Shown here piece by piece: positions 17,866 to 25,530 of a stretch of 64,000 nt of DNA. Position 1 is the stretch's first letter. Each line of letters starts with the position of its first letter. Both the position numbers and the translations under genes were made by a program. A model generated the notes under the pieces. The model saw only the letters and a program-made list of their open reading frames with translations, made no database searches and had not been told where the DNA came from. Origin of the DNA: Sphingomonas natans (GTDB lineage Bacteria > Pseudomonadota > Alphaproteobacteria > Sphingomonadales > Sphingomonadaceae); NCBI RefSeq assembly GCF_030546695.1, contig NZ_JAUOTP010000002.1, positions 62,001 to 126,000 on the forward strand, given 5' to 3'.

Positions 17866-19236
17866 ATGGACAGCAGCATTTTCCAGACGACGCCTTTTGC
17901 GCTCGCGCTCGCCTTGCTGGCCGGCGATGCACACGCCCAGCTGGCGTCGGCGCCGCCGATGAGCCGCGCTGCGGTCAACGTCGCCAAGGATGGCCCGACC
18001 AGCCTCGCCCCCGAATATCCGATGCCGTATCTCCGCCCGTCCGAGCAGGCGATCAAGGCGGTGATGGATCGCGTGCTCGGCTATATCGATCGGGAAACGC
18101 AGGTCGGCATGATCGATGCGTCGGGTCGCGACGTCGGCCTGAAAAGCCTCGACACGCAGAGCAAGTTCAAGCCGGGCTTCATCCTGACGAGCTACGAATG
18201 GGGCGTCACCTATGCCGGCGCGATGCTCGCGGGCGACGTGACGGGCGACACACGCTACACCCGCTACGCCGCCGACCGGATCAACTTCGTCGCCGACGTC
18301 GCGGCGCAGTATCGCAAGGCCGGCACGGACCCGAAGGCCACGCCCGTCCGCAACATGCTGGCGCCAGACCGGCTCGACGATTCGGGCGCGATGTCGGCGG
18401 CGTTCATCAAGGCGCAGCGCGCGGGGATCGGCGACGCCAATGTCCGCCCGCAGATCGACACCTATCTCGACTGGATCGCGAACAAGCAGTTCCGCATGGC
18501 CGACGGTACGCTGGCGCGCCAGCGGCCGCTGCCGGTCACGCTGTGGCTGGACGACACCTATATGAGCGTGCCCGGCCTCGCGCAGATGGGCGCGCTGACC
18601 GGCGAGCGGCGTTATTATGACGATGCCGTCCGCCAGGTCCTGCAATTCTCGCAGCGCATGTTCGTCGCGGACAAGGGCCTGTACATGCATGCCTGGGCCG
18701 AAGGCATGGATCCGCATCCCGCCTTCCACTGGGGCCGCGCCAACGGCTGGGCGCTGATGGCGATGGTCGAGCTGCTCGATGTTCTGCCCACCGATCATCC
18801 CGGCCGCCCGGCGGTGTTGGCGCAACTGCGCGCACACGTGGCGGGGCTGGCGAAGGTCCAGTCGGGCGTGGGCCTGTGGCACCAGCTGCTCGATCGGCCG
18901 GACAGCTATCTCGAGACCTCGGCCAGCGCGATGTATGCTTATGCCATCGCGCGCGCGGTCAATCGCGGCTGGATCGACCGGCGCACCTATGCGCCGATCG
19001 CGATGCTGGCGTGGAACGGCGTCTCGACGAAAGTGTCGGCCGCGGGCGAGGTCGAGGATGTGTGCGTCGGCACCGGCGTCGCCTTCGACGCCGCTTTCTA
19101 TTATTTCCGCCCTCGCCACGTGCGCGCGTCGCATGGCTATGGGCCGGTGCTGCTGGCCGGCGCCGAAGTCATCGCCATGCTGCGCAAGGGCGCCCCGCTC
19201 GACGGCGGCCCCGGACAGGGTCTGATCTTCCAGTAA
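17866..19236 (+). CDS. Unsaturated rhamnogalacturonyl/glucuronyl hydrolase, GH105
   Basis: This 456-residue (alpha/alpha)6-barrel hydrolase removes unsaturated uronic acid from the end of pectin lyase products. Key motifs are LWLDDTYM, containing the catalytic Asp, and WGRANGWALMAM, the family's substrate-binding hallmark. A signal peptide (LALALLAGDAHAQ) directs it to the periplasm. The ATG at 17866 is preceded by AAAGGAG, whereas an ATG 21 bases upstream has no ribosome-binding site. It is divergent from the GH28 gene and convergent with the TonB receptor gene. Confidence 0.92.
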   Translation: MDSSIFQTTPFALALALLAGDAHAQLASAPPMSRAAVNVAKDGPTSLAPEYPMPYLRPSEQAIKAVMDRVLGYIDRETQVGMIDASGRDVGLKSLDTQSKFKPGFILTSYEWGVTYAGAMLAGDVTGDTRYTRYAADRINFVADVAAQYRKAGTDPKATPVRNMLAPDRLDDSGAMSAAFIKAQRAGIGDANVRPQIDTYLDWIANKQFRMADGTLARQRPLPVTLWLDDTYMSVPGLAQMGALTGERRYYDDAVRQVLQFSQRMFVADKGLYMHAWAEGMDPHPAFHWGRANGWALMAMVELLDVLPTDHPGRPAVLAQLRAHVAGLAKVQSGVGLWHQLLDRPDSYLETSASAMYAYAIARAVNRGWIDRRTYAPIAMLAWNGVSTKVSAAGEVEDVCVGTGVAFDAAFYYFRPRHVRASHGYGPVLLAGAEVIAMLRKGAPLDGGPGQGLIFQ

Positions 19237-19267
19237 GACACGCCCGGTCTCCGGTTCGATCGGACAC

Positions 19268-19301
19268 GAAAAAAGGGGCGCCGGCCAGCGCCGACGCCCC
19301 C
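19268..19301 (-). terminator. Rho-independent terminator of the TonB receptor gene
   Basis: The stem GGGGCG/CGCCCC extends through one mismatch into CGGC/GCCG. On the minus strand it is followed by a run of seven T (A7 on the plus strand just before the stem). It sits between the convergent GH105 and TonB receptor genes and may stop transcription in both directions. Confidence 0.7.
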
Positions 19302-19319
19302 TAGTCCGCATGATCCGCA

Positions 19320-22300
19320 TCAGAACTTGGCGGTAACGCCCACCGTGAAGGTCCGGCCCTGCCGCGTTTCGAACAAGGTGTCCGTGCGGACGCTGTCGAT
19401 ATAGAGCGTGTTGCGCTCGTCGGTCAGATTCTGCGCCTCGACGATCAGCTTGATATTCTCGGTCAGATTGTACGAAGCCGAGGCATCGACATAGAGGGTC
19501 GATGCGTTGGCACGCACGTCGCTGTCATTGGCGCCCGAGGGAATGCCGCGATTGAAGCTGCTCCGATAGCTGGCGGTGGAGCGGATGCTGAACTTGCTAT
19601 CCTCGTAATAGAGCGTCCCGCTTGCCGACTGCTTGGAAAGATCGATCAGATCGTCGGTCGTCGTCTGCGTCGGCACGCCGTTCACGCTCGCCAGGATATA
19701 ATTGATCTTGGATTTCACGTGGGTGTAGCTACCCAGCACGCCGAAATTGGACAGGAAACCGGGCAGGAAGCGCAACGGGAATTGCGCATTGACCTCGAAG
19801 CCGTTCAGCGGTCCGCCCGGCGTATTGACCGAGCGATTGACGGTGAAGATGTCCGCGGGCGTAGAGGGCGTCCCCGCCAGCAGCGCATCGGGCAGGCCAA
19901 GCGAGCTATAGGGCACCTGGCTGGAGATCGACTGGATGTAGGACTGGATGTCCTTGTGGAAATAGGCGACCGACAGCAACGATCCGGGCGCGAAATACCA
20001 TTCGAGCGCGACATCAATCGTGTCGGCGCGGATGGGATCGATGAACGGATTGTTGACGCTGCCCGTCCGGGTTGCGACCGTCACGCCGGCGGTCGGTGTC
20101 AACAGGCCGAGCTCGGCGCGCGACATCACGCTCGCCGCCGAGGCACGCAGCTGCAGCTTCTGCGTCAGCTCCGCCACCAGATTGATCGACGGCAGCCAGT
20201 CTTCGTAGGAACGGCTGACGTCGCCGCGCTGGCCGACGGTGGGGAAGGGCGCGCCGGCCGGTGCGGCGATCGGAATATAGCCGAACGAATCCTGGCTCGT
20301 GTGGACATAGCGCACGCCCATGTCGCCGCGGATCCGGATGGGAAGCATGTCTTCGGTGTTGAACGTCGCCATCAGATAGCCGCTCGTGACCTGTTCCCGC
20401 ACGCCGGAGCGCGACGCGCCGCATTCGATGCCGCAATATTGGAAATTGTCGAAGCCGACCGCCGCGCGCCATTTGTCGGGATCGATCGCCGAAAATGCGG
20501 CCGGCGCATCCCCGCCGAGCAGCTTGTTGAAATTGGTGATCTGGCGGGTGATGCTGGCCAGCGTCGTGCCGGCGGGCAGCGCCTGGACGGGCACCTGCGT
20601 CGGGATGAGGTTCTGGCCGCGGACCTGGAAGTTGCTCTCGCGGAACTGGCCACCGGCCTTGAAGGCGAAATTATCGACGAGATTCCATTCGAGATTGCCC
20701 TCGAACGTCTTGTTCTTCGTGTCCTGCCGCAGCGGTCGGCCCGCCGTGCTGAAGCCGCCGAGCACCGTGAAATTGCCGTCGGGGCTGGGCGCGTAGCTGA
20801 AGTTCGCCGGATTGGCGACGTCGATCCCGAAGCCGATCTTCGGGATATTGCCGCCGTTGCGGAAATCGATCGAGAAGTTGTTGACGTTGATCGCGTCCAT
20901 GAACGTCTGCAGCCGCAGCGGGCTGAAGAAGCGCGAATGCGAATAGCCGGCGAGGCCCGTGAATTTGAACTTGTCCGAGAAGCGGTGCTCGAGGTTGAGC
21001 GTGCCCTGCTTGAAGGTCGAGATGAACTGATCGACGAGCCCTTCCGAGCGGACATCGACGCCGTCGAACAGACCATACATCAGCGAGCCGTTCTGATCGA
21101 ACTGGATGTCGCGCACCGAGGTCATCGGCTTGCCGCCATTGGTCACCGTCCGGCCGAACGAGATCGCGCCGATATAATTGTCCCGACGCTCCACATCGAA
21201 GCGCGAATAGAGCCCGTCGAGCGAGATGTCGGTATTGTCGTCGGGCTTCCACTGCAGCGTCAGCGTGCCGCCGATGCGTTCCGCATCCTGTTCGGAATTC
21301 ACGTAACGGGGGATGCGCGGGAAGAATGCGCCGCCGCCGGGCTGGTTGGTGATGCCGCGCAGATTCTGGATGGCGTTATAGGCTGTAACCGTGCTGGTCC
21401 GCGGATTGTTGGTGCTGCAATTCGCGGCATTGGTGCCGCGTGCGGCGTTGGTCGCCGGGTTCTGCGGTGCATAGCCGACGGGCGAGCAGAAGCCGCCGTC
21501 GATATAAGCGGGCAGGATGTTCACGGCCGAATAGCCGACCTCGCGCAGGTTGCGCTTGCTGTAGGCGAACGAGCCGAGGATCCCGAACGTGCCGTCCATG
21601 AACTGCTTGGAGATCAGCGCCGATACGCGCGGATCCGCTTTCTTGGCGACCTGGTTGTAGATGCCGCGCGCCGTCCCGGTGATGACGAAGTCGGTCTTGA
21701 AATCCATCGGATGCGGCGCGCGCAGATCCACGGTCGCGCCGAGCGAGCCTTCCTCGACGTCGGCCGACGGCGTCTTGCGGACGGCCAGCGAGGAGAAGAT
21801 CTCGGTCGGAAAGGCGTTGAAATCGAAGCTGCGGCCCGAATTGCCGGCGCCGTAGATGTCGGACGCGCCGGTCTGCGACGTGCCCTCCATCCCGTTGATC
21901 CGGACGCGGGTGAAGGCGGCGCCGAGACCACGGACCGAGATGTTCTTGCCCTCGCCGCCATCGCCACGCGACAGGGCCACGCCGGGAATGCGCTGCATCG
22001 ATTCCGCAAGGTTGGCGTCGGGGAATTTGCCGATATCTTCGGCGACGATACTGTCGACCGCGGCCGTCTCGTTGCGCTTTAGATTGATCGCGCTGCTCAG
22101 CGAGGCGCGAAATCCCGTGACGACGATATCGGCCATGGAGCCGGGCGCCTCCGGAGCGGGCGTGCCCGTCGGCGTATCGCCCGAAGGCGTCGCGGGCTCG
22201 CCGTTCTTGTTCGAGGCAGGCGCATTTGCCGGAGCCGTTTGGGCAGCCGCAGCATCGACTGCTATGGCCAGCGCGAGCGACATGCCCGAGGCGGCCCCGA

Positions 22301-22337
22301 ACAGCGAGACGGCGGCACGGCGAAATTGCTTGTTCAC
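19320..22337 (-). CDS. TonB-dependent receptor, probably for pectin oligosaccharides
   Basis: This 1005-residue outer-membrane importer has a signal peptide and a low-complexity Ala/Pro linker, followed by a plug domain. The plug includes DSIVAEDIGKFPDANLAESM and QRIPGVALSRG, then ISVRGLG, typical of sphingomonad and Xanthomonas carbohydrate receptors. A long beta-barrel ends in the aromatic GRTFTVGVTAKF. The GTG start at 22337 has AAGGAG seven bases upstream, and the longer frame is rejected. Its operator matches the one in the GH28/GH105 region, which is why I assign pectin fragments as the ligand; this is inference. Confidence 0.9.
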   Translation of the reverse strand: MNKQFRRAAVSLFGAASGMSLALAIAVDAAAAQTAPANAPASNKNGEPATPSGDTPTGTPAPEAPGSMADIVVTGFRASLSSAINLKRNETAAVDSIVAEDIGKFPDANLAESMQRIPGVALSRGDGGEGKNISVRGLGAAFTRVRINGMEGTSQTGASDIYGAGNSGRSFDFNAFPTEIFSSLAVRKTPSADVEEGSLGATVDLRAPHPMDFKTDFVITGTARGIYNQVAKKADPRVSALISKQFMDGTFGILGSFAYSKRNLREVGYSAVNILPAYIDGGFCSPVGYAPQNPATNAARGTNAANCSTNNPRTSTVTAYNAIQNLRGITNQPGGGAFFPRIPRYVNSEQDAERIGGTLTLQWKPDDNTDISLDGLYSRFDVERRDNYIGAISFGRTVTNGGKPMTSVRDIQFDQNGSLMYGLFDGVDVRSEGLVDQFISTFKQGTLNLEHRFSDKFKFTGLAGYSHSRFFSPLRLQTFMDAINVNNFSIDFRNGGNIPKIGFGIDVANPANFSYAPSPDGNFTVLGGFSTAGRPLRQDTKNKTFEGNLEWNLVDNFAFKAGGQFRESNFQVRGQNLIPTQVPVQALPAGTTLASITRQITNFNKLLGGDAPAAFSAIDPDKWRAAVGFDNFQYCGIECGASRSGVREQVTSGYLMATFNTEDMLPIRIRGDMGVRYVHTSQDSFGYIPIAAPAGAPFPTVGQRGDVSRSYEDWLPSINLVAELTQKLQLRASAASVMSRAELGLLTPTAGVTVATRTGSVNNPFIDPIRADTIDVALEWYFAPGSLLSVAYFHKDIQSYIQSISSQVPYSSLGLPDALLAGTPSTPADIFTVNRSVNTPGGPLNGFEVNAQFPLRFLPGFLSNFGVLGSYTHVKSKINYILASVNGVPTQTTTDDLIDLSKQSASGTLYYEDSKFSIRSTASYRSSFNRGIPSGANDSDVRANASTLYVDASASYNLTENIKLIVEAQNLTDERNTLYIDSVRTDTLFETRQGRTFTVGVTAKF

Positions 22338-22927
22338 TGATACTCTCCTTCTGACACGGAAGAGCTCAGCCAAAGACAGTCAGTCATCCAGCCCCCCCCC
22401 TTTGGTCTTTTGACCTTGAGCTATGGATATCACCGGCCGGAGGTTTGTAAAGTAGTTGTAGCACAACATTTCGATTTGATGCTTTTTGGTCAGTCTATCT
22501 GACATAGTTCATGATCGCCGAGGGCCGCCTTTTCCTTGCCCGGATGTCTCGCGGGACATCGAAGACTTCACACGCGCGGCTTTAATGTCCCGATGGGTCA
22601 GAATGGCGGCTTCCCCGGCGCGCGGACATTTCGGCCCTAAAACCGCATTTCGCGATTGTGCCGCGCGCAGTGTCCCGTATGGGCGCACCCGCACTTGTCA
22701 TATAGGTTTCGGAGTTAGGCCCTCGAACCTTCGCGTCCGCCATGCACATGACATGCGGCTGCCGGACCTATTGGTGCGTCTGGGCTCGCAAGCCCGCGGC
22801 CCCTTAGGGCGTATCCAGTGCGTCGAACGGGACGCCCACGGCGCGGGTTGGACGCAGCGGTTAGTGCGGAGCTTGCCGCAGGCCGAGCCAGCGGGCAGGA
22901 GGCGCGCCAACATCGGAGAGACATGAC
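22338..22927. other. 590-bp intergenic region without a supported gene
   Basis: The left part, 22338-22480, is AT-richer and holds the TonB receptor leader, a C-tract near 22390 and the operator at 22455. The right part is GC-rich and rich in short self-complementary stretches (for example GGGCTCGCAAGCCC near 22788), and leads into the next gene. A structured RNA is possible but I recognise no family. Frames crossing it have no convincing composition. Confidence 0.4.
22455..22467. promoter_or_regulatory. Predicted pectin-regulon operator, GTTGT-AGC-ACAAC
   Basis: This perfect 5+5 inverted repeat with a 3-base spacer lies about 118 bases upstream of the TonB receptor start. It matches the site between the GH28 and GH105 genes in sequence and spacer length. 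Confidence 0.5.
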
Positions 22928-23197
22928 ATGGCCAGCCGCCTTGAGATCGACCAAGCAAGCATCACCGACAATGACGTGACCCGGCAGGTCGAATTCACCG
23001 CCGAGATCGACGGGGACGAACGGGACTTCGCGGTGAAATATGCGGTGCTGAAGGAGCTGAGCGGGGACGAGCCCGAAGACGATGCGCTCGAGATGTTCGA
23101 GCGCTTCAGCGACGAGATAGCGGACATCTGCGCCGAGGCAGCCGATGAACGGCCGAATGCCAGCGTGGTGATCATCGACGAGAATGATCTGGAATAA
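22928..23197 (+). CDS. Small acidic protein, DUF1488-like
   Basis: This 89-residue, strongly acidic protein includes RQVEFTAEIDGDERDFAVKY, then a helical acidic half ending in SVVIIDENDLE. The first half resembles DUF1488 proteins, but this is a weak family guess. The start has GGAGAGAC just upstream. It is convergent with mucR, with a long hairpin between. The function is unknown. Confidence 0.7.
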   Translation: MASRLEIDQASITDNDVTRQVEFTAEIDGDERDFAVKYAVLKELSGDEPEDDALEMFERFSDEIADICAEAADERPNASVVIIDENDLE

Positions 23198-23271
23198 GCC
23201 GAGCGATACCGCCGGCCGGACCGGACGGCGATCGCACCGCCAGCGGCACGGGGGCTCCGTTAAATCGGGAT

Positions 23272-23310
23272 CAGCGGTGGTGGCTATCGCGACGATAGCC
23301 ACCACCGCTG
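23272..23310. terminator. Perfect 18-bp inverted repeat between convergent genes
   Basis: The left arm CAGCGGTGGTGGCTATCG at 23272-23289 is exactly complementary to 23293-23310, with a 3-base loop. It lies 13 bases before the mucR stop and 75 after the stop of the preceding gene. There is no T-run, so it may be a bidirectional hairpin terminator or an RNA-stabilising element. Confidence 0.55.
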
Positions 23311-23322
23311 GGCTGCCGCGAC

Positions 23323-23784
23323 CTATTCGCTCGGGAAAGCCTTGATCGTGCCGGTGCGCCGCTTCTCGGTCGGTGCGGGAGCGGGCGCGGGCTTGCGCCC
23401 GAGCCCGATCTTGTGCGCCAGCGCGCGGCGCTGCTCGCTATAGTTCGGCGCCGTCATCGGATAGTCGAACGGCAGGCCGAAGGCCTGGCGATAGCTTTCC
23501 GGCGTGTGGCCGTGGTTGCTCAGATGCCGGCGAAGCATCCGATAGGGTTTGCCGTCGATGAGGCTGATGATGTGCTCGGGATTGGCGAGCGACTTGCGCG
23601 CGCTGACCACGCCCTTGGGTGATTCGGGCTCAGCCGGAGCTGCCGCCATTCCCAGACCGGCGAGCGCCTCGTGGACCGCCGCGATCAGGGCCGGCACGTC
23701 GCGCGCTGCGACCCGATTATGGGCGACGTAGGACGTGACGATGTCGCCCGTAAGTTCGATGGTCGCCGTCTGATCTTCGCTCAT
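23323..23784 (-). CDS. MucR/Ros-family transcriptional regulator
   Basis: This 153-residue DNA-binding protein resembles MucR and Ros, which control exopolysaccharide, motility and the cell cycle in alphaproteobacteria. The DNA-binding core is DGKPYRMLRRHLSNHGHTPESY, followed by GLPFDYPMTAPNYSEQRRALA, both diagnostic. In classical Ros zinc fingers a cysteine precedes the EDGK segment. Here that stretch reads IISLIDGK, so the usual zinc ligands appear incomplete, as in some sphingomonad paralogues. The start is MSEDQTATIEL at 23784, and the upstream extension looks non-coding. Confidence 0.9.
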   Translation of the reverse strand: MSEDQTATIELTGDIVTSYVAHNRVAARDVPALIAAVHEALAGLGMAAAPAEPESPKGVVSARKSLANPEHIISLIDGKPYRMLRRHLSNHGHTPESYRQAFGLPFDYPMTAPNYSEQRRALAHKIGLGRKPAPAPAPTEKRRTGTIKAFPSE

Positions 23785-24186
23785 TCTACGATATCCAATA
23801 CTAAACTGACGGCATGCCAGTAGCGCCGCGGGCCGGTCCCACAAGGATAACATGCCGTTAAGCGACGAACGGAAGACACTTTGCGGTCGGCAGACGAGCT
23901 CTGCGACGTCCGTTCACCCGCCGAATTGCGGCAGACAGGTCCGGGACCGGCCGCTCCGTCGCGTCTCCGAGACCCCCAACGCACCGGCCTGCGCTTGGAC
24001 CCGGAGCGACCGGGCTCGATCTCTGCCGAGCGGTTCAATTCCGATATCGGTTCAGCTGCGCGTCGCGCTTCGGATTGGCGCGATCTGGTCCTTGCGCCGT
24101 AAAGACTAAGCCTTGAGATGCGGCCGATGATCCGGATCGCCACGCTGTTCACGAGTCTGCTGCTTCACTCGGCGAGAAGCGCGGCC
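23785..24186. other. 402-bp divergent intergenic region
   Basis: This region separates mucR from the secreted protease gene. It should hold both promoters. I see no strong palindrome, repeat or RNA gene in it, and short open frames here have poor composition. Confidence 0.4.
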
Positions 24187-25494
24187 ATGGTCCGAGCGGT
24201 TCGGTCACTGATAGCCTTCTGTTCGCTGCTGTTGCTGGCCGGCATGGCGCAGGCGCAGGTCGCACCATTGATCGTCGCGCCGCCGGCGCCACCCGCATCG
24301 CTCGCCCTACCGGCGCCCACGCCCTTGGAAACGCCGGTCGAGGCGCTGGCGGCGGATGCCAGGGAATATGCGCGTGCCTACGGGGTCGCGCCCGCTGAAG
24401 CCCTGCGTCGCCTGGAGGCGCAGGAGGCCAGCGTAACGCTGATCGATCGACTTGCATCCGATTATGGCGATCGCCTCGCCGGCGTTTTTATCGAACATGA
24501 GCCGACCTATCGGATCGTCATCGTCGTGACGGGCCCGCCGGCCAGCGACATGCAGATCGCCCTTGCCGCCTTCGGCGTACCGGTGATCCTGCGCACCGGT
24601 GCGGTGTCGACGCGAACGGACGTTCTTCGTGCGATCGAGCAGAACCAGGCCGCTTTGCGCGCGGCGCTTCCCTCGCCGCCTGGAATGGGCGTGGACCCGC
24701 ATACGGGTGCGCTGATGATCGTGACGCGGCAGGGCGATCTCCCAAGCGATGGCGACCGGACTTCGATGGAATCGCGACTGGCCGCGATTGCGGGCGTGCC
24801 GGTGGAACTCAGGAGTTGGGGCGAGCTCGACACCAACCTCTCGGTCGAAGGCGGCGGCCGTGTGGTCGGCGGCGATGCTGAGGAGAGACACCGCTTCGTC
24901 TGTACCTCGGGCTTCGTCGTGACGGACGGCGTCCGGACGGCGATTTCGACCGCGGCGCATTGCCCCGACAACCTCACTTTCGTCGGTCCGGATGGCACAC
25001 GCACCGCTTTGACGATCGTGGGCGCCTGGGGCGCCCGGTATCAGGACGTTCAGATCCACAGCGCCGGAGAGACGCTGCAACCTGCTTTTTATGCTGACAG
25101 CGAAACGCGCGCGCGCCTGGCAGCCACCTGGCGCAACCGGACGAGCACGCGGGCTGGCGACTTCGTCTGCCATCGCGGCCAGCGCACCGGGTACAGCTGC
25201 GCTGTCGTCAGGCTCGTCGATTATGCGCCGCCTGGCGATCTCTGCGCGGGTCCCTGCCCTGCCACATGGGTCGCGGTCAGCGGCCCCCGCTGCAAGGGAG
25301 GCGACAGTGGCGGCCCCGTCTTCCTGGGATCGGTCGCATTCGGACTGGTCAAGGGCGACAGCTCCGAGAACGGCACGTGCCGGCTCTATTATTACATGTC
25401 CGCGGACTACTTTCCGCCTGGCTGGACTGTCATGCACGTAGCGCCGCCCACTTTAACCGGGGCGCCGCCCGTTGCGCTTGATCGCGCGCCTTAA
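24187..25494 (+). CDS. Secreted S1-family (trypsin-like) serine protease with propeptide
   Basis: This 435-residue exported protease has a signal peptide (LIAFCSLLLLAGMAQAQ) and then a propeptide of about 200 residues resembling those of bacterial streptogrisin-like enzymes. The catalytic domain begins near FVCTSGFVVTDG. STAAHC supplies His258 and GGDSGGPV supplies Ser374, and the Asp is probably in YQDVQIH. Paired cysteines (CTSG/AHC and CKGGDSGG) fit the S1 disulfides. The start at 24187 gives the cleanest signal peptide, and an earlier in-frame ATG at 24118 exists. Confidence 0.85.
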   Translation: MVRAVRSLIAFCSLLLLAGMAQAQVAPLIVAPPAPPASLALPAPTPLETPVEALAADAREYARAYGVAPAEALRRLEAQEASVTLIDRLASDYGDRLAGVFIEHEPTYRIVIVVTGPPASDMQIALAAFGVPVILRTGAVSTRTDVLRAIEQNQAALRAALPSPPGMGVDPHTGALMIVTRQGDLPSDGDRTSMESRLAAIAGVPVELRSWGELDTNLSVEGGGRVVGGDAEERHRFVCTSGFVVTDGVRTAISTAAHCPDNLTFVGPDGTRTALTIVGAWGARYQDVQIHSAGETLQPAFYADSETRARLAATWRNRTSTRAGDFVCHRGQRTGYSCAVVRLVDYAPPGDLCAGPCPATWVAVSGPRCKGGDSGGPVFLGSVAFGLVKGDSSENGTCRLYYYMSADYFPPGWTVMHVAPPTLTGAPPVALDRAP

Positions 25495-25530
25495 GATACT
25501 AACAGGCACCAGCCTTCAGTTGAGATCGAC

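Noticed and set aside
22385-22402. C-tract near the TonB receptor leader as a phase-variable site
   Set aside because: It lies outside the ribosome-binding site and coding region, about 50 bases upstream of the start codon, so an effect is not evident.
22486-22926. 146-codon plus-strand frame upstream of the DUF1488-like gene
   Set aside because: Composition is Arg/Cys/Pro-rich with no ribosome-binding site and no recognisable motif.
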